A stretch of 64,000 nucleotides of DNA from assembly GCA_963773665.1 (NCBI GenBank), contig CAVZBZ010000001.1, positions 1,054,001 to 1,118,000 of the forward strand, read 5' to 3'. Origin of the DNA: DATJLY01 sp963773665. GTDB lineage: Bacteria; Pseudomonadota; Alphaproteobacteria; ATCC43930; CGMCC-115725. The notes under the pieces were generated by a model, which saw only the letters and a program-made list of their open reading frames with translations, ran no database searches and was not told the origin of the DNA. The stretch's first letter is position 1; every line of letters begins with the position of its first letter. Of the stretch, positions 1 to 8,972 are shown piece by piece. The translations under genes were made by a program, and so were the position numbers.

Positions 1-681
1 TGGCGCGAGCGCGCCTCGAGCTCAATGGGCGTGCCGTCGGCGACGATGCGGCCTTGCGCGATGATGATGGCGCGCGTGCACACCGCGTCCACCTCGTCGA
101 GGAGATGGGTCGAGATGATGATCGCCTTCTGCGGCGCGAGCGCGTTGATGAGGGCACGGACCTCGTGCTTCTGGTTGGGATCGAGCCCGTCGGTCGGCTC
201 GTCGAGGATCAGCACCTCGGGATCGTGCAGCAGCGCCTGCGCCAATCCGACGCGGCGCTTGTAGCCCTTGGACAGCGTCTCGATCGGTTGCGCCAGCACG
301 GAATGCAGCGCCGTCCGCTCGATCGCGAGATCGATGCGCCGGCGCGCCTCGGCGCCGTCGAAGCCGCGGATGCGGGCGATGAAGCGCAGGAACGACGCCG
401 CCGTCATGTCGGGATAGCAGGGCGCGCCCTCGGGCAGATAGCCGATCGCGCGCTTCGCCGCGATCGGATCGGCGACGATGTCGTGCCCGCACACGATCGC
501 GGTGCCGCCGGTCGGCGCGAGAAAGCCGGTGATCATCTTCATCGTGGTCGATTTGCCGGCGCCGTTCGGGCCCAAGAAATCCCAGCACCTCGCCGCGCGC
601 CACTTCGAACGACACGTCGTCAACGGCCAGAATCGGGCCGAAGCGCCGATGCAAATGGCGCACGTCGATCATCGCGTCCAT
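1..681 (-). pseudogene. ABC transporter ATP-binding protein (GldA/CcmA type), partial and frameshifted
   Basis: ATPase subunit of an ABC-2-type exporter, working on the cytoplasmic face with a permease that is not visible here. The gene runs off the left window edge, so the C-terminus is missing. From ATG 681 (GTG 690 is possible) it reads MDAMIDVRHLHRRFG and continues normally to GFLGP. One extra base within the GGGCCC run at 568-573 then shifts the frame inside the Walker A loop. In the following frame NGAGKST, the signature LSKGYKRR, Walker B LILDEPTDGLDP and the switch STHLLDEV follow in the right order, so the rest of the gene is intact. The lesion could be a sequencing error or a real mutation; the strict conservation downstream favours an error. 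The family assignment is firm, the substrate unknown. Confidence 0.85.
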
Positions 682-831
682 GCCAACCACGTCTCCCCAG
701 GCGCAGGCTTTTTCGGCCCGATCGTTCCGCAGCGCGCCATCTGCCGCATTTCACCGGGTAAAATCAAGCCCCGGCGCCGGATATGCCGCTAAATTCGCTG
801 TAATGTATTCCGACATTGTCTCTTGGCAGCC

Positions 832-1467
832 ATGTTGATCCTCACGCTCCTCAAAGGCATCGCCGTCGGCATCGTGATTGCGCTGCCGGTCGGCCCGGTG
901 GGCCTTCTGTGCGTGCGCCGGACGCTGTTCGAGGGTCCATCCTTCGGGCTTCTGTCCGGGCTTGGGGCGGCGCTGGCGGATATGGTGTTCGGCGGCGTCG
1001 CAGGCTTCGGTCTCACGTTCGTGCGCGACTGGATCCTGGGCTACCAGGACTGGCTCGGCGAAGCGGGCGGCCTCTTCCTCGTCGTCAGCGGCGCGCGGGC
1101 GCTTGCTGCGCGCACGGCGCCCGAGCCCGAGCCGCTCGCCGGCGAGGCGCTCATCGGCGCTTTCGCCTCGGCCTTCGCGCTCACCATCACCAACCCGATC
1201 ACCATCCTCGCCTTTGCCGCGATCTTCGCCAAGGTCGGGCTCGACCGGGACGCGACGTTCGGCGTCATCGCGGTGATGATCGGCGGCGTGTTCGTGGGCT
1301 CGGCGCTGTGGTGGCTCGGCTTGACCGGGGGCATCGTCGCCCTGAGGCGGCGCGCGCGGCGCTTCAGCCTCGTGTCGTTGAACCGGCTCTCGGGCGCCCT
1401 TCTGGCGCTGTCGGGCCTGGGGCTGCTCGCCGCGGCAAGCCTCGGGCTTGCCGGCGTGCGGCTCTGA
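832..1467 (+). CDS. LysE/RhtB family translocator
   Basis: Inner-membrane exporter of the LysE superfamily, which expels amino acids or related small metabolites. The 211-residue protein is almost entirely hydrophobic, with about six membrane segments. It opens with the family-typical GIAVGIVIALPVGPVGLLC, and a later TITNPITILAF matches the conserved TNP(K/L) segment of the second repeat. I chose ATG 832 because the only upstream in-frame start is a TTG at 823. It is divergent from the ABC ATPase at the left edge and followed 46 bases later by the MscS gene on the same strand. The exported substrate cannot be told from sequence. Confidence 0.85.
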   Translation: MLILTLLKGIAVGIVIALPVGPVGLLCVRRTLFEGPSFGLLSGLGAALADMVFGGVAGFGLTFVRDWILGYQDWLGEAGGLFLVVSGARALAARTAPEPEPLAGEALIGAFASAFALTITNPITILAFAAIFAKVGLDRDATFGVIAVMIGGVFVGSALWWLGLTGGIVALRRRARRFSLVSLNRLSGALLALSGLGLLAAASLGLAGVRL

Positions 1468-1513
1468 GGAGCCCGGCTTGGCGCCAAGGCGCACGCTCCG
1501 CTAGAATCGGCGC

Positions 1514-3664
1514 ATGCCGCATTGCCCCCGCTTCTGCCGGGGGGTCGCGCTCATTCTGGCCGCTTTCCTCGCGCTTGCGGCCCCGGCGCGCGCCCAATCC
1601 GCCGCGGCCCCGCCCGCCGCCCAGCAGCCCGTCTCCGCCGACGAGCTGCAGCGTCTGGTCGATTCCCTGAACGACCCCGCGGCGCGCGAGAAGCTCGTCA
1701 CCCAGCTGCAGGCGCTCATCGCGGCCGAGCGCGGCGAAGAGGGCAAGGCGCCACCGCCGCAAAGCTTCTTCGACCGGGTTTCGGGCCAGATCGACACCAT
1801 CACCGGCGAGATTCTGGCGGCGGCGCAGGTCGCGGTCGATGCGCCGCGGCTCGTCCATTGGGCCAAGGCGCAGATCGCGAACAAGGATCTGCGCGAATTC
1901 TGGATCGCCGTGCTTTTGCGGCTCGCCATCATCTTCGGCGCGGGCTTCGCCGCCGACCGCGCGGCCTATCTCCTGCTGCGCGGCGCGGCGCGGCGCGTCA
2001 ATGCCATGCCAGGAACATCGGCGGCGCCGCGGCTTTTCCTGATCGTCCTCGGTATCGTCGTCGAGGCGCTGCCCGTCGCCGTGTTCGCCGCGGCGGCCTC
2101 GTTCGCGGTGCCGTTCACCAATCCCGCCTTCGGCACGCGCCAGGTGGCGCGCGTGCTGATCTCGGCCATCCTGTGGGCGCGCCTCGTGCTGGCGGCGGCG
2201 CGCGTGGCGCTGTTGAGCGATGCCGCCGCTTCGCTCTATCCACTCGGCGCGGAATCGCGCAACTACCTGTACATCTGGACACGGCGCTTCACGAACTGGG
2301 CGGTCTACGGCTTCTCGCTCGCCGATGCGGCATGGTGGCTTGGCGTTCCCGGCGCGATCTACGCGCTCATCCTGCGCACCGCCGCAGTGGTGCTCGCCAT
2401 TCTCGCCATCATCTTCGTGCTGCAGAACCGCCGCGGCGTCGCCGACTCGCTGCGCGGCGGTCCGGGCGGCGGCGGCTGGCGCGCGATCCGCCATCGCCTT
2501 GCCGAGACCTGGCACGTGCTGGCGATCATCTATATCGCCGGCACGTTCGGCGTCTATGTGCTCGACGTGTCGGGCGGATATCTGTTCCTGCTGCGCGCGA
2601 CGCTCGCGAGCGTTGTCGTGCTTTTGGGCGCGGCGCTCATCCTGCGCTTCGTCCAGCACGTGAGCGAGAAGGGCTTTGCCATTCCGCCGGACATGAAGGC
2701 GCGCTATCCGACGCTCGAGGCGCGCGCCAACCGGTATCTGCCGGTGCTCTATTACATCTCGGCGACGATCGTCTATGTCGCGGCGACGCTGACCCTGCTC
2801 CAGGCCTGGGGCATCAGCGCCTATTCCTGGCTCGACACCGACACCGGCCGGCAAGCGACCAGCACGGTCGTGACCATCGCGATCGTGATCGTCGCGGCGC
2901 TCGTCGCGTGGGAGCTGTTCAGCTCGGGCGTCGAGCGTTATCTCCACCCCGCGGACGCCGGCGGCCGGCCGCTGGCGCGGAGCGCCCGGACCCGAACCCT
3001 GCTGCCGATCGTGCGGACGACCGTGCTCGTCGTCATCATCACGTTCGTCGGCCTGATCGTGCTGGCGCAGATCGGCGTCAACATCGCGCCGCTGCTGGCC
3101 GGCGCGGGCGTCGTGGGGCTTGCCATCGGCTTCGCTTCGCAAGCGCTGCTCAAGGACCTCATCATCGGCCTCATCATCCTGGCCGAGGACACGCTCACGG
3201 TCGGCGATTATGTCAATGTCGGCAAGGGCGAGGGCATCGTCGAAACCTTGACGATCCGGGCGCTGCGCCTGCGCGACGCCTCGGGCGCGCTGCTCACCAT
3301 CCCGTTCAGCGAGGTCACGACGATCAAGAACATGACGCGCGAATTCGCCTATGCGGTGCACGATGTGGGCGTGCTCTATCGCGAGGACCCCGACCGCGTC
3401 GTCGCGGTGCTGCGCGAGGTCGCGGACGGGATGCGGGCCGATCCCCACTGGCAGAACCGCATCCTGGCGCCGCTCGAGGTGATCGGGCTCGACCGCTTCA
3501 CCGACAGCGCGCAGGTGATCCGCGTCCGCCTCAGGACGCGGCCGCTCGAACAGTTCGACGTGCAGCGCGAATACAACCGCCGCATGAAGAAGGCGTTCGA
3601 CGCCGCCGGAATCGAGATGCCGTCCGCGAACCAGACGCATTACCTCGCCGACGGCAAGGCGTGA
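1514..3664 (+). CDS. mechanosensitive ion channel of the MscS family (large, YbiO-like)
   Basis: Large MscS-type channel of 716 residues that would open on membrane tension and release solutes on osmotic downshock. It has a signal peptide (residues 1-27, ending APARAQ), a periplasmic region, then about nine to ten membrane segments. The pore-lining helix is AGAGVVGLAIGFASQALL (about 525-545), followed by the cytoplasmic beta domain that begins VGDYVNVGKGEGIVE and contains the family-typical LRLRDASG and IPFSEV. The length is far above MscS (286 aa) and close to the YbiO/YbdG-like large members. The C-terminal soluble domain is complete. No partner genes are evident. Confidence 0.9.
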   Translation: MPHCPRFCRGVALILAAFLALAAPARAQSAAAPPAAQQPVSADELQRLVDSLNDPAAREKLVTQLQALIAAERGEEGKAPPPQSFFDRVSGQIDTITGEILAAAQVAVDAPRLVHWAKAQIANKDLREFWIAVLLRLAIIFGAGFAADRAAYLLLRGAARRVNAMPGTSAAPRLFLIVLGIVVEALPVAVFAAAASFAVPFTNPAFGTRQVARVLISAILWARLVLAAARVALLSDAAASLYPLGAESRNYLYIWTRRFTNWAVYGFSLADAAWWLGVPGAIYALILRTAAVVLAILAIIFVLQNRRGVADSLRGGPGGGGWRAIRHRLAETWHVLAIIYIAGTFGVYVLDVSGGYLFLLRATLASVVVLLGAALILRFVQHVSEKGFAIPPDMKARYPTLEARANRYLPVLYYISATIVYVAATLTLLQAWGISAYSWLDTDTGRQATSTVVTIAIVIVAALVAWELFSSGVERYLHPADAGGRPLARSARTRTLLPIVRTTVLVVIITFVGLIVLAQIGVNIAPLLAGAGVVGLAIGFASQALLKDLIIGLIILAEDTLTVGDYVNVGKGEGIVETLTIRALRLRDASGALLTIPFSEVTTIKNMTREFAYAVHDVGVLYREDPDRVVAVLREVADGMRADPHWQNRILAPLEVIGLDRFTDSAQVIRVRLRTRPLEQFDVQREYNRRMKKAFDAAGIEMPSANQTHYLADGKA

Positions 3665-3754
3665 CGCGCGCCTGCGCGCTATGGTGTAGCCGCCGCCAGC
3701 GAGGAATTGGCGATGCGGACAGATGATCGCGCCCCCGAACGAGAGGCGCGTGCC

Positions 3755-3907
3755 GTGAAAGCGATCCTCTACATCCTCGTGCTTGCGGCGGCGGCCGTTT
3801 CCGGCTGTCAGGTCAGCGCGCCCTATGACACTGGCTGTGCGTTCGACGCGCAAATCGTCACGTGTCCGTCCGGCGGCGGTGGCGGCGGCGGCGGCGGCGG
3901 CATGTGA
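3755..3907 (+). CDS. small lipoprotein with a polyglycine tail
   Basis: Predicted lipoprotein of 50 residues. The start region MKAILYILVLAAAAVSGC is a textbook lipoprotein signal with lipobox VSGC. I prefer GTG 3755, which has GAGAGG eight bases upstream; ATG 3713 is an alternative with GAGGA upstream but gives an unusually long, partly acidic N-region. The mature part is only about 33 residues, has three further cysteines and ends in a run of ten glycines and a methionine. No family recognised. It is convergent with recX. Confidence 0.6.
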   Translation: MKAILYILVLAAAAVSGCQVSAPYDTGCAFDAQIVTCPSGGGGGGGGGGM

Positions 3908-3955
3908 GTCCTGCGCCGAGGAACGCCTTCCCGCATTTGCTGCACCACACCGCGC

Positions 3956-4501
3956 CTACGCGCCCTCGCTTGCGAGGCGCTCGAGCTCGTCCCGGTCGCG
4001 CGCGGCAAGGATCCGGCGCGCGATGTCGAGGCCGAACCCGGCGCGGGCCAGAACGCCCAGGTCGCGCTCGCGGAACGAGGCGCGCGACGCGGCCGCGCGG
4101 TAGGGCCCGAGCCGCCGCCGCCGGACGAGCGCGCAGGCGGCGGCAAGCTCGCTCTCCGCCGCCGCGCCGAGCGCGGCGAGCGCCGCCTTCGCGTCGTCCT
4201 GTGCCACGCCCTTTTGGCCGAGGCGAAAGCGGATCTGCGCGGCCGACATGCCGCGGCGATGCAGGCTTTCGGCAAGCTGCGCTGCGTAGAGCCCATCGTC
4301 GAGCAGGCGCTGGCCGATAAGGCGCGTGACAATCGCGTCGATCGCGCCGCGGGCCGCCTCGGCTTCGGCCTTGTCCGCGCCGGCGCGCGCGATGCGGCGC
4401 ATCAGCACGCGGCGCAGATTCTCGGCCGAGCTCGCGTAATGCCCGAGATAATCGAGCGCCGCCTTGTCGAGCGCATCGCCGTCGAGCTTCGCCTTGGCCA
4501 T
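3956..4501 (-). CDS. recX: regulatory protein RecX
   Basis: RecX binds RecA filaments and limits RecA recombinase activity. The 181-residue product has the typical helical three-repeat layout, with ALDYLGHYASSAENLRRVL near the N-terminus and the repeat motif SLHRRGMSAAQIRFRLGQKGV in the middle, ending in a C-terminal repeat. I place the start at ATG 4501 (MAKAKLDGDALDK); an upstream in-frame extension to 4594 runs into an intergenic repeat and looks non-coding. recA is not adjacent, which is common in alphaproteobacteria. No regulatory signal is obvious. Confidence 0.85.
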   Translation of the reverse strand: MAKAKLDGDALDKAALDYLGHYASSAENLRRVLMRRIARAGADKAEAEAARGAIDAIVTRLIGQRLLDDGLYAAQLAESLHRRGMSAAQIRFRLGQKGVAQDDAKAALAALGAAAESELAAACALVRRRRLGPYRAAASRASFRERDLGVLARAGFGLDIARRILAARDRDELERLASEGA

Positions 4502-4559
4502 TGCCTGCACGGAGACACGGAGGACGCAGAGGGTCAAGAAACATTGTCGCCGCTTTTCC

Positions 4560-4660
4560 AGCCCGTCATGCCCGGCCTCGTGCCGGGCAGCCACGTTTTA
4601 CAGCCGCACGAACCCGGAGATGGCCGGGACAAGCCGGGACAAGCCCGGCCATGACGACGG
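4560..4660. repeat. intergenic palindromic repeat, CATGCCCGGC type, two hairpins
   Basis: Two hairpins lie back to back upstream of recX. The first is GCCCGGC (4570-4576), five-base loop, GCCGGGC (4582-4588). The second is GGCCGGG (4622-4628) paired with CCCGGCC (4644-4650), with a tandem GCCGGGACAA unit between. Each hairpin carries a CATG flank. Such CATG-plus-CCGGG palindromes are scattered between genes in many alphaproteobacterial genomes. Confidence 0.7.
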
Positions 4661-4720
4661 AAGAGACATTCAGCGCGGAAGTGTTCCCCCGCCCCGCAAT
4701 CCGCTCTAAAAGCCGCGGCA

Positions 4721-5536
4721 ATGGACGGAAATAGCGAAATGGCTGCGCCGCCGCGGGTGCGGCAGTTCGGGGCGGTCAACTGGCTTGGCCTGTGGACGCT
4801 CTACGAGCGCGAGGTGCGGCGCTTCGTCAAGGTCGGCATGCAGACGATCGCGGCGCCGGTCGTGACGACGCTTCTGTTCCTCGCGATCTTCCTCTTGGCG
4901 CTGTCGGGGCAGCAGCGCAGCGTCGCTGGCGTGCCCTTCCTCGCCTTCCTTGCGCCCGGGCTCATCATGATGGCGATGGTGCAGAACGCCTTCGCCAACA
5001 CGACCTCCTCGCTCATGATCGCGAAGTTCCAGGGCAACATCGTCGATATGCTGATGCCGCCCTTGAGCCCGCTCGAGCTGACGCTCGGCCTGGCCATGGG
5101 CGGCGTGACGCGCGGCCTCGTCGTGGGATTCGTCGTGTGGGCGGCGATGGCGGTCGTCGTGCCGGTGACGCTCGCCTCGCCGGCGCTTATCCTCTTCCAC
5201 GCGGTGGCGGCGTCGCTCTTCATGTCGGTGCTCGGCATCGTCGCCGCGATCTGGGCCGACAAGTTCGACCACATCGCGGCGGTGACGAATTTCATCGTGA
5301 CGCCGCTTTCGTTCCTGTCGGGCACGTTCTATTCGATCGACCGTCTGCCCGAGACGTGGCGGCTGGTGGCGTTCTGCGACCCGTTCTTCTACATGATCGA
5401 CGGGTTCCGCGCGGGCTTCATCGGCCACGCCGACGGCTCGATCGCGCTCGGCATCGCCATCATGACGGCGCTCGATCTGGGCCTCCTCGCGCTATGCCAC
5501 CTCGTGTTCGCGTCGGGCTACAAGCTCAAGGCGTGA
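4721..5536 (+). CDS. ABC-2 type transporter permease
   Basis: Membrane subunit of an ABC-2-type exporter (271 aa; related to YadH/NodJ-like permeases). Six membrane segments are visible, with the family-typical N-terminal amphipathic stretch (LYEREVRRFVK) and the conserved C-terminal region PLSFLSGTFYSIDRLP followed by DPFFYMIDGFR. No ATPase gene adjoins it: the nearest is the partial one at the left window edge, 4 kb away on the other strand. It is therefore an orphan subunit here. ATG 4739 is an alternative start. Its 3' end overlaps the convergent aldo/keto reductase by 11 bases. Confidence 0.85.
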   Translation: MDGNSEMAAPPRVRQFGAVNWLGLWTLYEREVRRFVKVGMQTIAAPVVTTLLFLAIFLLALSGQQRSVAGVPFLAFLAPGLIMMAMVQNAFANTTSSLMIAKFQGNIVDMLMPPLSPLELTLGLAMGGVTRGLVVGFVVWAAMAVVVPVTLASPALILFHAVAASLFMSVLGIVAAIWADKFDHIAAVTNFIVTPLSFLSGTFYSIDRLPETWRLVAFCDPFFYMIDGFRAGFIGHADGSIALGIAIMTALDLGLLALCHLVFASGYKLKA

Positions 5537-6458
5537 GCGTGAGGCGGTCGATCTCGGCCATCTCCGCCGCAGAAAGGGTCCATGTGAGAGCGCGCAGGTT
5601 GGCTTCGACCTGCCCGGGCTTCGTTGCGCCGGCGATGACGCTCGTGACGAAACGCTTCGCGGCGAGCCAGCTCATCGCCAGCTCGATCACGCTCCGGCCG
5701 CGCGCAGCGCAAAATTCCTCGAGCCGGTCGAGGATGCGCCAGTTGCCCTCGGTCATCACCTGCTGCGCCTGCCAGCGCACCTTGGTGAAGCGCGAATCCG
5801 TGGGCGCCGCCGCGCCGCGCCGGTACTTGCCGGTGAGAAAGCCGCCCGCGAGCGGCAGATAGGGCAGGAACCCCGCGCCCGCTTCCTCGACCGAAGGCAC
5901 GAGATCGCGCTCGATGCCGCGCACGAGCAGGCTGTATTCGTTCTGGCACGTGGTGAAAGGGTGGAAGCCGCCTTGTGCCGCGGCCGCGCGGGAGCGCAAA
6001 AACTCCGCGCCGGTGAAATAGGTGCAGCCGATCTGCCGCACCTTGCCGTCGCGGACGAGCCGGTCCATTGCGCCGAGCGTTTCCTCGATCGGCGTCGCGG
6101 GATCGGGGCGGTGCAGCTGATAGAGGTCGATCCAGTCGGTGCCGAGCCGCTTCAGGCTCGCCTCGACCGCGCGGGCGACGTAGCGCGGCGAGGCGCCGCT
6201 TCCGGCCGGCATCGCCATGCCGAACTTGGTCGCGATCACCACGTCCTTGCGGCGGGGCCCGAGGACGCGGCCGAGCCATTCCTCCGACAGGCCCTCGCCA
6301 TAGACGTCGGCCGTGTCGAACAGCGTGACGCCGAGCTCGAGCGCCTTCTCGATCACCGGCTTCGAGGCGGCGAAATCGATGCGCCGGCCGAAATTGTTGC
6401 AGCCGAGTCCCAAGAGCGACACCGAAGGCCCCGCCGATCCGAGCCTGCGAAATTCCAC
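5526..6458 (-). CDS. aldo/keto reductase
   Basis: NAD(P)H-dependent oxidoreductase of the aldo/keto reductase fold, reducing aldehydes or ketones in the cytoplasm; the substrate is unknown. The 310-residue product carries the complete catalytic tetrad Asp48, Tyr53 (DTADVYG), Lys78 (ATKFG) and His116 (LYQLHRPD). The C-terminal nucleotide-binding part includes PLAGGFLTGKY and SVIAGATKPGQV. The start is GTG 6458: a near-perfect Shine-Dalgarno AGGAGGAGAGG lies directly upstream, and the longer in-frame extension is low-quality sequence overlapping the neighbouring gene. It lies 28 bases downstream of the metallo-hydrolase stop on the same strand. Confidence 0.9.
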   Translation of the reverse strand: MEFRRLGSAGPSVSLLGLGCNNFGRRIDFAASKPVIEKALELGVTLFDTADVYGEGLSEEWLGRVLGPRRKDVVIATKFGMAMPAGSGASPRYVARAVEASLKRLGTDWIDLYQLHRPDPATPIEETLGAMDRLVRDGKVRQIGCTYFTGAEFLRSRAAAAQGGFHPFTTCQNEYSLLVRGIERDLVPSVEEAGAGFLPYLPLAGGFLTGKYRRGAAAPTDSRFTKVRWQAQQVMTEGNWRILDRLEEFCAARGRSVIELAMSWLAAKRFVTSVIAGATKPGQVEANLRALTWTLSAAEMAEIDRLTLTP

Positions 6459-6486
6459 GCCTCTCCTCCTATACTCGGCGGGCCGT

Positions 6487-7284
6487 TCAGTTGGACGGCT
6501 TGCGGTCGAGACGGACGATATCGGGATGACCCGGAAGCGACGGGAAGCGCTGCACCACCTCGGGATCGTGGCCGGGGATGACGTGGTCGGGACCGTCCGC
6601 GAGTTCGGCCATCGTGCGGTACCCTTCGAGCATCTTGCCGACATCGAGCACCAGCGGGAACGGCCGGCGCTCGCGGAAATTGGCCCAGTAATGCGCCGCG
6701 TCGCTCGCCAGCACGACCCAGCCGCGCGCCGTCGGCACGCGCACGACCTGCATCCCCGCCGTGTGGCCGCCGATGAGGTGCAAGGTCACGCCGGGCGCAA
6801 TCTCGGACGTGCCGTCGTGGAAGCGCACGCGCCCGGAATAGACGTTGCGCACGGTGGCGATGACGTCGTCCACCTCGGAGCGCGAGGAGTAGAAAGGCTG
6901 CGCCATGAGGCGGCCAGTGCGGAACGCCACTTCCTCGTCCTGAATGTGGAAGGTCGCCTTGGGGAAGAAATCGGTGTTGCCGGTATGATCCCAGTCGAGA
7001 TGCGTCACCACCACGTCGCTCGCCGTGCCGGCATCGATGCCGATATGCGACAGCATCCGGTCAGGCGATTCGAGGAACTTCCAGTCCGGACGCTTGCGCG
7101 CGCCGACCGCGGCCTTGAAGCCGGTATCGACCACGATGGCACGGCCGCCGCCGACGATGGCCCAGACATAGAAATCCATCGGCATCGGCCCGTCATGCGG
7201 GTTGGGCAGCAGGAACGTGCGGATCGAGCTTTCCGGCGCGTGGGCGTAGCGAAGCGCATAGACCTCGTAGTGCGTCTGAGCCAT
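6487..7284 (-). CDS. metallo-beta-lactamase-fold hydrolase, N-acyl homoserine lactonase-like
   Basis: Cytoplasmic metallo-hydrolase of 265 residues, closest in layout to the AHL-lactonase group. Metal-site elements are THLDWDH (His95, Asp97, Asp99, His100), IGGHTAGMQ, LASDAAHYW and a C-terminal IPGHDP. The usual HxHxDH motif is altered: its second histidine is Asp97. The phrase FPKATFHIQ after the motif is typical of lactonase-like members. Start ATG 7284 (MAQTHYEVYALRYAH). It is probably co-transcribed with the aldo/keto reductase and divergent from the asparaginase gene. Lactonase activity is an inference; the metal site variant makes the substrate uncertain. Confidence 0.8.
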   Translation of the reverse strand: MAQTHYEVYALRYAHAPESSIRTFLLPNPHDGPMPMDFYVWAIVGGGRAIVVDTGFKAAVGARKRPDWKFLESPDRMLSHIGIDAGTASDVVVTHLDWDHTGNTDFFPKATFHIQDEEVAFRTGRLMAQPFYSSRSEVDDVIATVRNVYSGRVRFHDGTSEIAPGVTLHLIGGHTAGMQVVRVPTARGWVVLASDAAHYWANFRERRPFPLVLDVGKMLEGYRTMAELADGPDHVIPGHDPEVVQRFPSLPGHPDIVRLDRKPSN

Positions 7285-7349
7285 CGGTGTCCTCCCTTGG
7301 CTTTGCTCTCGATATCGGCAAAGGGGACCCGCGGCAAGCGGGTAGCGCG

Positions 7350-8363
7350 ATGAACGGGGCGCCGGTCCTGGTCGAGGTGACGCGCGGCGGCATGGTCGAG
7401 AGCCGCCATCGCGGCATCGCCGTCGTGTGCGACGCCGCGGGCCGCATCGAAATGGCATGGGGCGAGGCCGGGCGGCCGGTCTATGCGCGCTCGGCGCTGA
7501 AGCCGCTGCAGGCGCTGCCGCTCGTTGCGAGCGGCGCCGCGGACGCGTTCGGGCTCGGCGCTGCGGAACTCGCGCTCGCCTGCGCCTCGCATCACGGCGA
7601 GCCCATTCATGTCGAGACTGTGAGCCGATGGCTGCGCCGCATCGGCTGCACGGAGGCCGATCTCGAATGCGGCGCGCACCGGCCGATCGATCCGGCGGCC
7701 GCCGAGGCGCTCGTGCGCGCGGGCGAAAAACCGTCGACGCTGCACAACAACTGCTCGGGCAAGCACGCGGGATTTCTGACGGCGGCGCGTCATCTCGGCG
7801 AGCCGACGCGCGGCTATATCGCGCCGGCACACCCGGCGCAGCGCCGCGTCATCGCGGCGGTCGAGACGATGGCGGGTCTCGATCTTTCCGCGGCGGCGCG
7901 CGGCACCGACGGCTGCGGCATCCCGGTGGTGGCGATCCCGCTCACCGGCCTTGCGCGCGCGATGGCGCGCATGGGCGATCCGCAGGGTGTTCCGCCCGAT
8001 CTCGCGGCGGCGTCGCTGCGCCTTCTCGCGGCGATGGCGGCAGAGCCGCTCATGGTGAGCGGCAGCACCGGCTTCGCCACGGCGCTGCTGCGCGCGGCGG
8101 GCGCGGAGATTTGCGCCAAGCCCGGCGCCGAGGGCGTATTCGCGGCGTCGCTGCCGCGCCTCAAACTCGGGCTCGCGCTCAAGATCGAGGATGGCGCCGG
8201 CCGCGCGAGCGGGGTGGCGCTCGGCGCGATCCTGACGCGGCTCGGCGCGCTCGGGCCGGCAGCGGTTGCGGCGCTCGGCGAGCGGCTCAATCCGCCGGTG
8301 CGAAATGTCGCAGGCGCGATTGTCGGCGAGATCAGGCCGGCAGCTTCGCTCGCAAGCTCGTAG
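7350..8363 (+). CDS. asparaginase, type II thermolabile-like family
   Basis: L-asparaginase of the Asparaginase_II (rhizobial thermolabile) family, unrelated to E. coli AnsA/AnsB; expected to hydrolyse asparagine to aspartate and ammonia. The 337-residue product shows the family segments RSALKPLQALP, CASHHGEPIHV and LHNNCSGKHAGFL (the CSGKH region is thought to be catalytic), then TDGCGIPV and SGSTGFATAL. I chose ATG 7350 (MNGAPVLVEVTRGG), since upstream codons overlap the divergent lactonase promoter. A GNAT gene follows on the same strand. Confidence 0.88.
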   Translation: MNGAPVLVEVTRGGMVESRHRGIAVVCDAAGRIEMAWGEAGRPVYARSALKPLQALPLVASGAADAFGLGAAELALACASHHGEPIHVETVSRWLRRIGCTEADLECGAHRPIDPAAAEALVRAGEKPSTLHNNCSGKHAGFLTAARHLGEPTRGYIAPAHPAQRRVIAAVETMAGLDLSAAARGTDGCGIPVVAIPLTGLARAMARMGDPQGVPPDLAAASLRLLAAMAAEPLMVSGSTGFATALLRAAGAEICAKPGAEGVFAASLPRLKLGLALKIEDGAGRASGVALGAILTRLGALGPAAVAALGERLNPPVRNVAGAIVGEIRPAASLASS

Positions 8364-8410
8364 TCGGAGCGGCGCAGTCCGGTTTATGATGGCGCCCAAG
8401 GAGGCCCCGC

Positions 8411-8968
8411 GTGATCAGTCTCGTCCGAGCGGCGCGTCTTATCGATGCGGAAACGATCGCCCGCATCGAGGTCGAGACCTGGCGCACGACCTATGCCGGC
8501 ATGCTGCCCGACCGCGTGCTGCTCAACATGTCGGAGCGGCGCCAGACGGCCTCGTGGAGCCATTTCCTGCGCCACCGCCCGGACGACGTGCGGATCGCGC
8601 ACACGCCGCGCGGCACCGTCACGGGCTTCGGCAATTGCGGAGCGCAGCGCGACAGCGGGCTCGATTACGAGGGCGAGATCTACACGCTCTACGTCCTCCC
8701 CGACGCGCAGGGCCAGGGCGCGGGCCGGGCGCTCGTGCTGGCGCTCTTCTCGCGACTCGTCGCGACCGGACACCGCTCGGCGCTGGTCTGGGTCATCCGC
8801 GCCAATCCGGGGCGCTATTTCTACGAACGGCTCGGCGGCAGGCAGGCGATGCACCGGCCGATTCCGGTGGGCGGCCAGCCGGTCGATGCGGTGGCCTATG
8901 GCTGGCGCGATCTCGCCCAGGTGCTGAGCCGGACGGAGCGAAGCGGCGACGGGCGCGCCGAACGCTAA
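8411..8968 (+). CDS. GNAT family N-acetyltransferase
   Basis: Predicted acetyl-CoA-dependent N-acetyltransferase (185 aa). The acetyl-CoA binding loop reads YTLYVLPDAQGQGAGRAL at about residues 93-110, fitting the Q/RxxGxG/A motif A. The later NPGRYFYERLGGR fits motif B, and the N-terminus (RVETWRTTYAG-like) is typical. The start is GTG 8411, supported by AAGGAGG seven bases upstream. It follows the asparaginase gene by 47 bases and may share its transcript. The acceptor substrate is unknown. Confidence 0.85.
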   Translation: MISLVRAARLIDAETIARIEVETWRTTYAGMLPDRVLLNMSERRQTASWSHFLRHRPDDVRIAHTPRGTVTGFGNCGAQRDSGLDYEGEIYTLYVLPDAQGQGAGRALVLALFSRLVATGHRSALVWVIRANPGRYFYERLGGRQAMHRPIPVGGQPVDAVAYGWRDLAQVLSRTERSGDGRAER

Positions 8969-8972
8969 GCCC

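Noticed and set aside
1364..3853. Very long open frame antisense to the MscS gene
   Set aside because: Arg/Asp/His-rich low-quality translation with no family match; a by-product of high GC content opposite a clear MscS gene.
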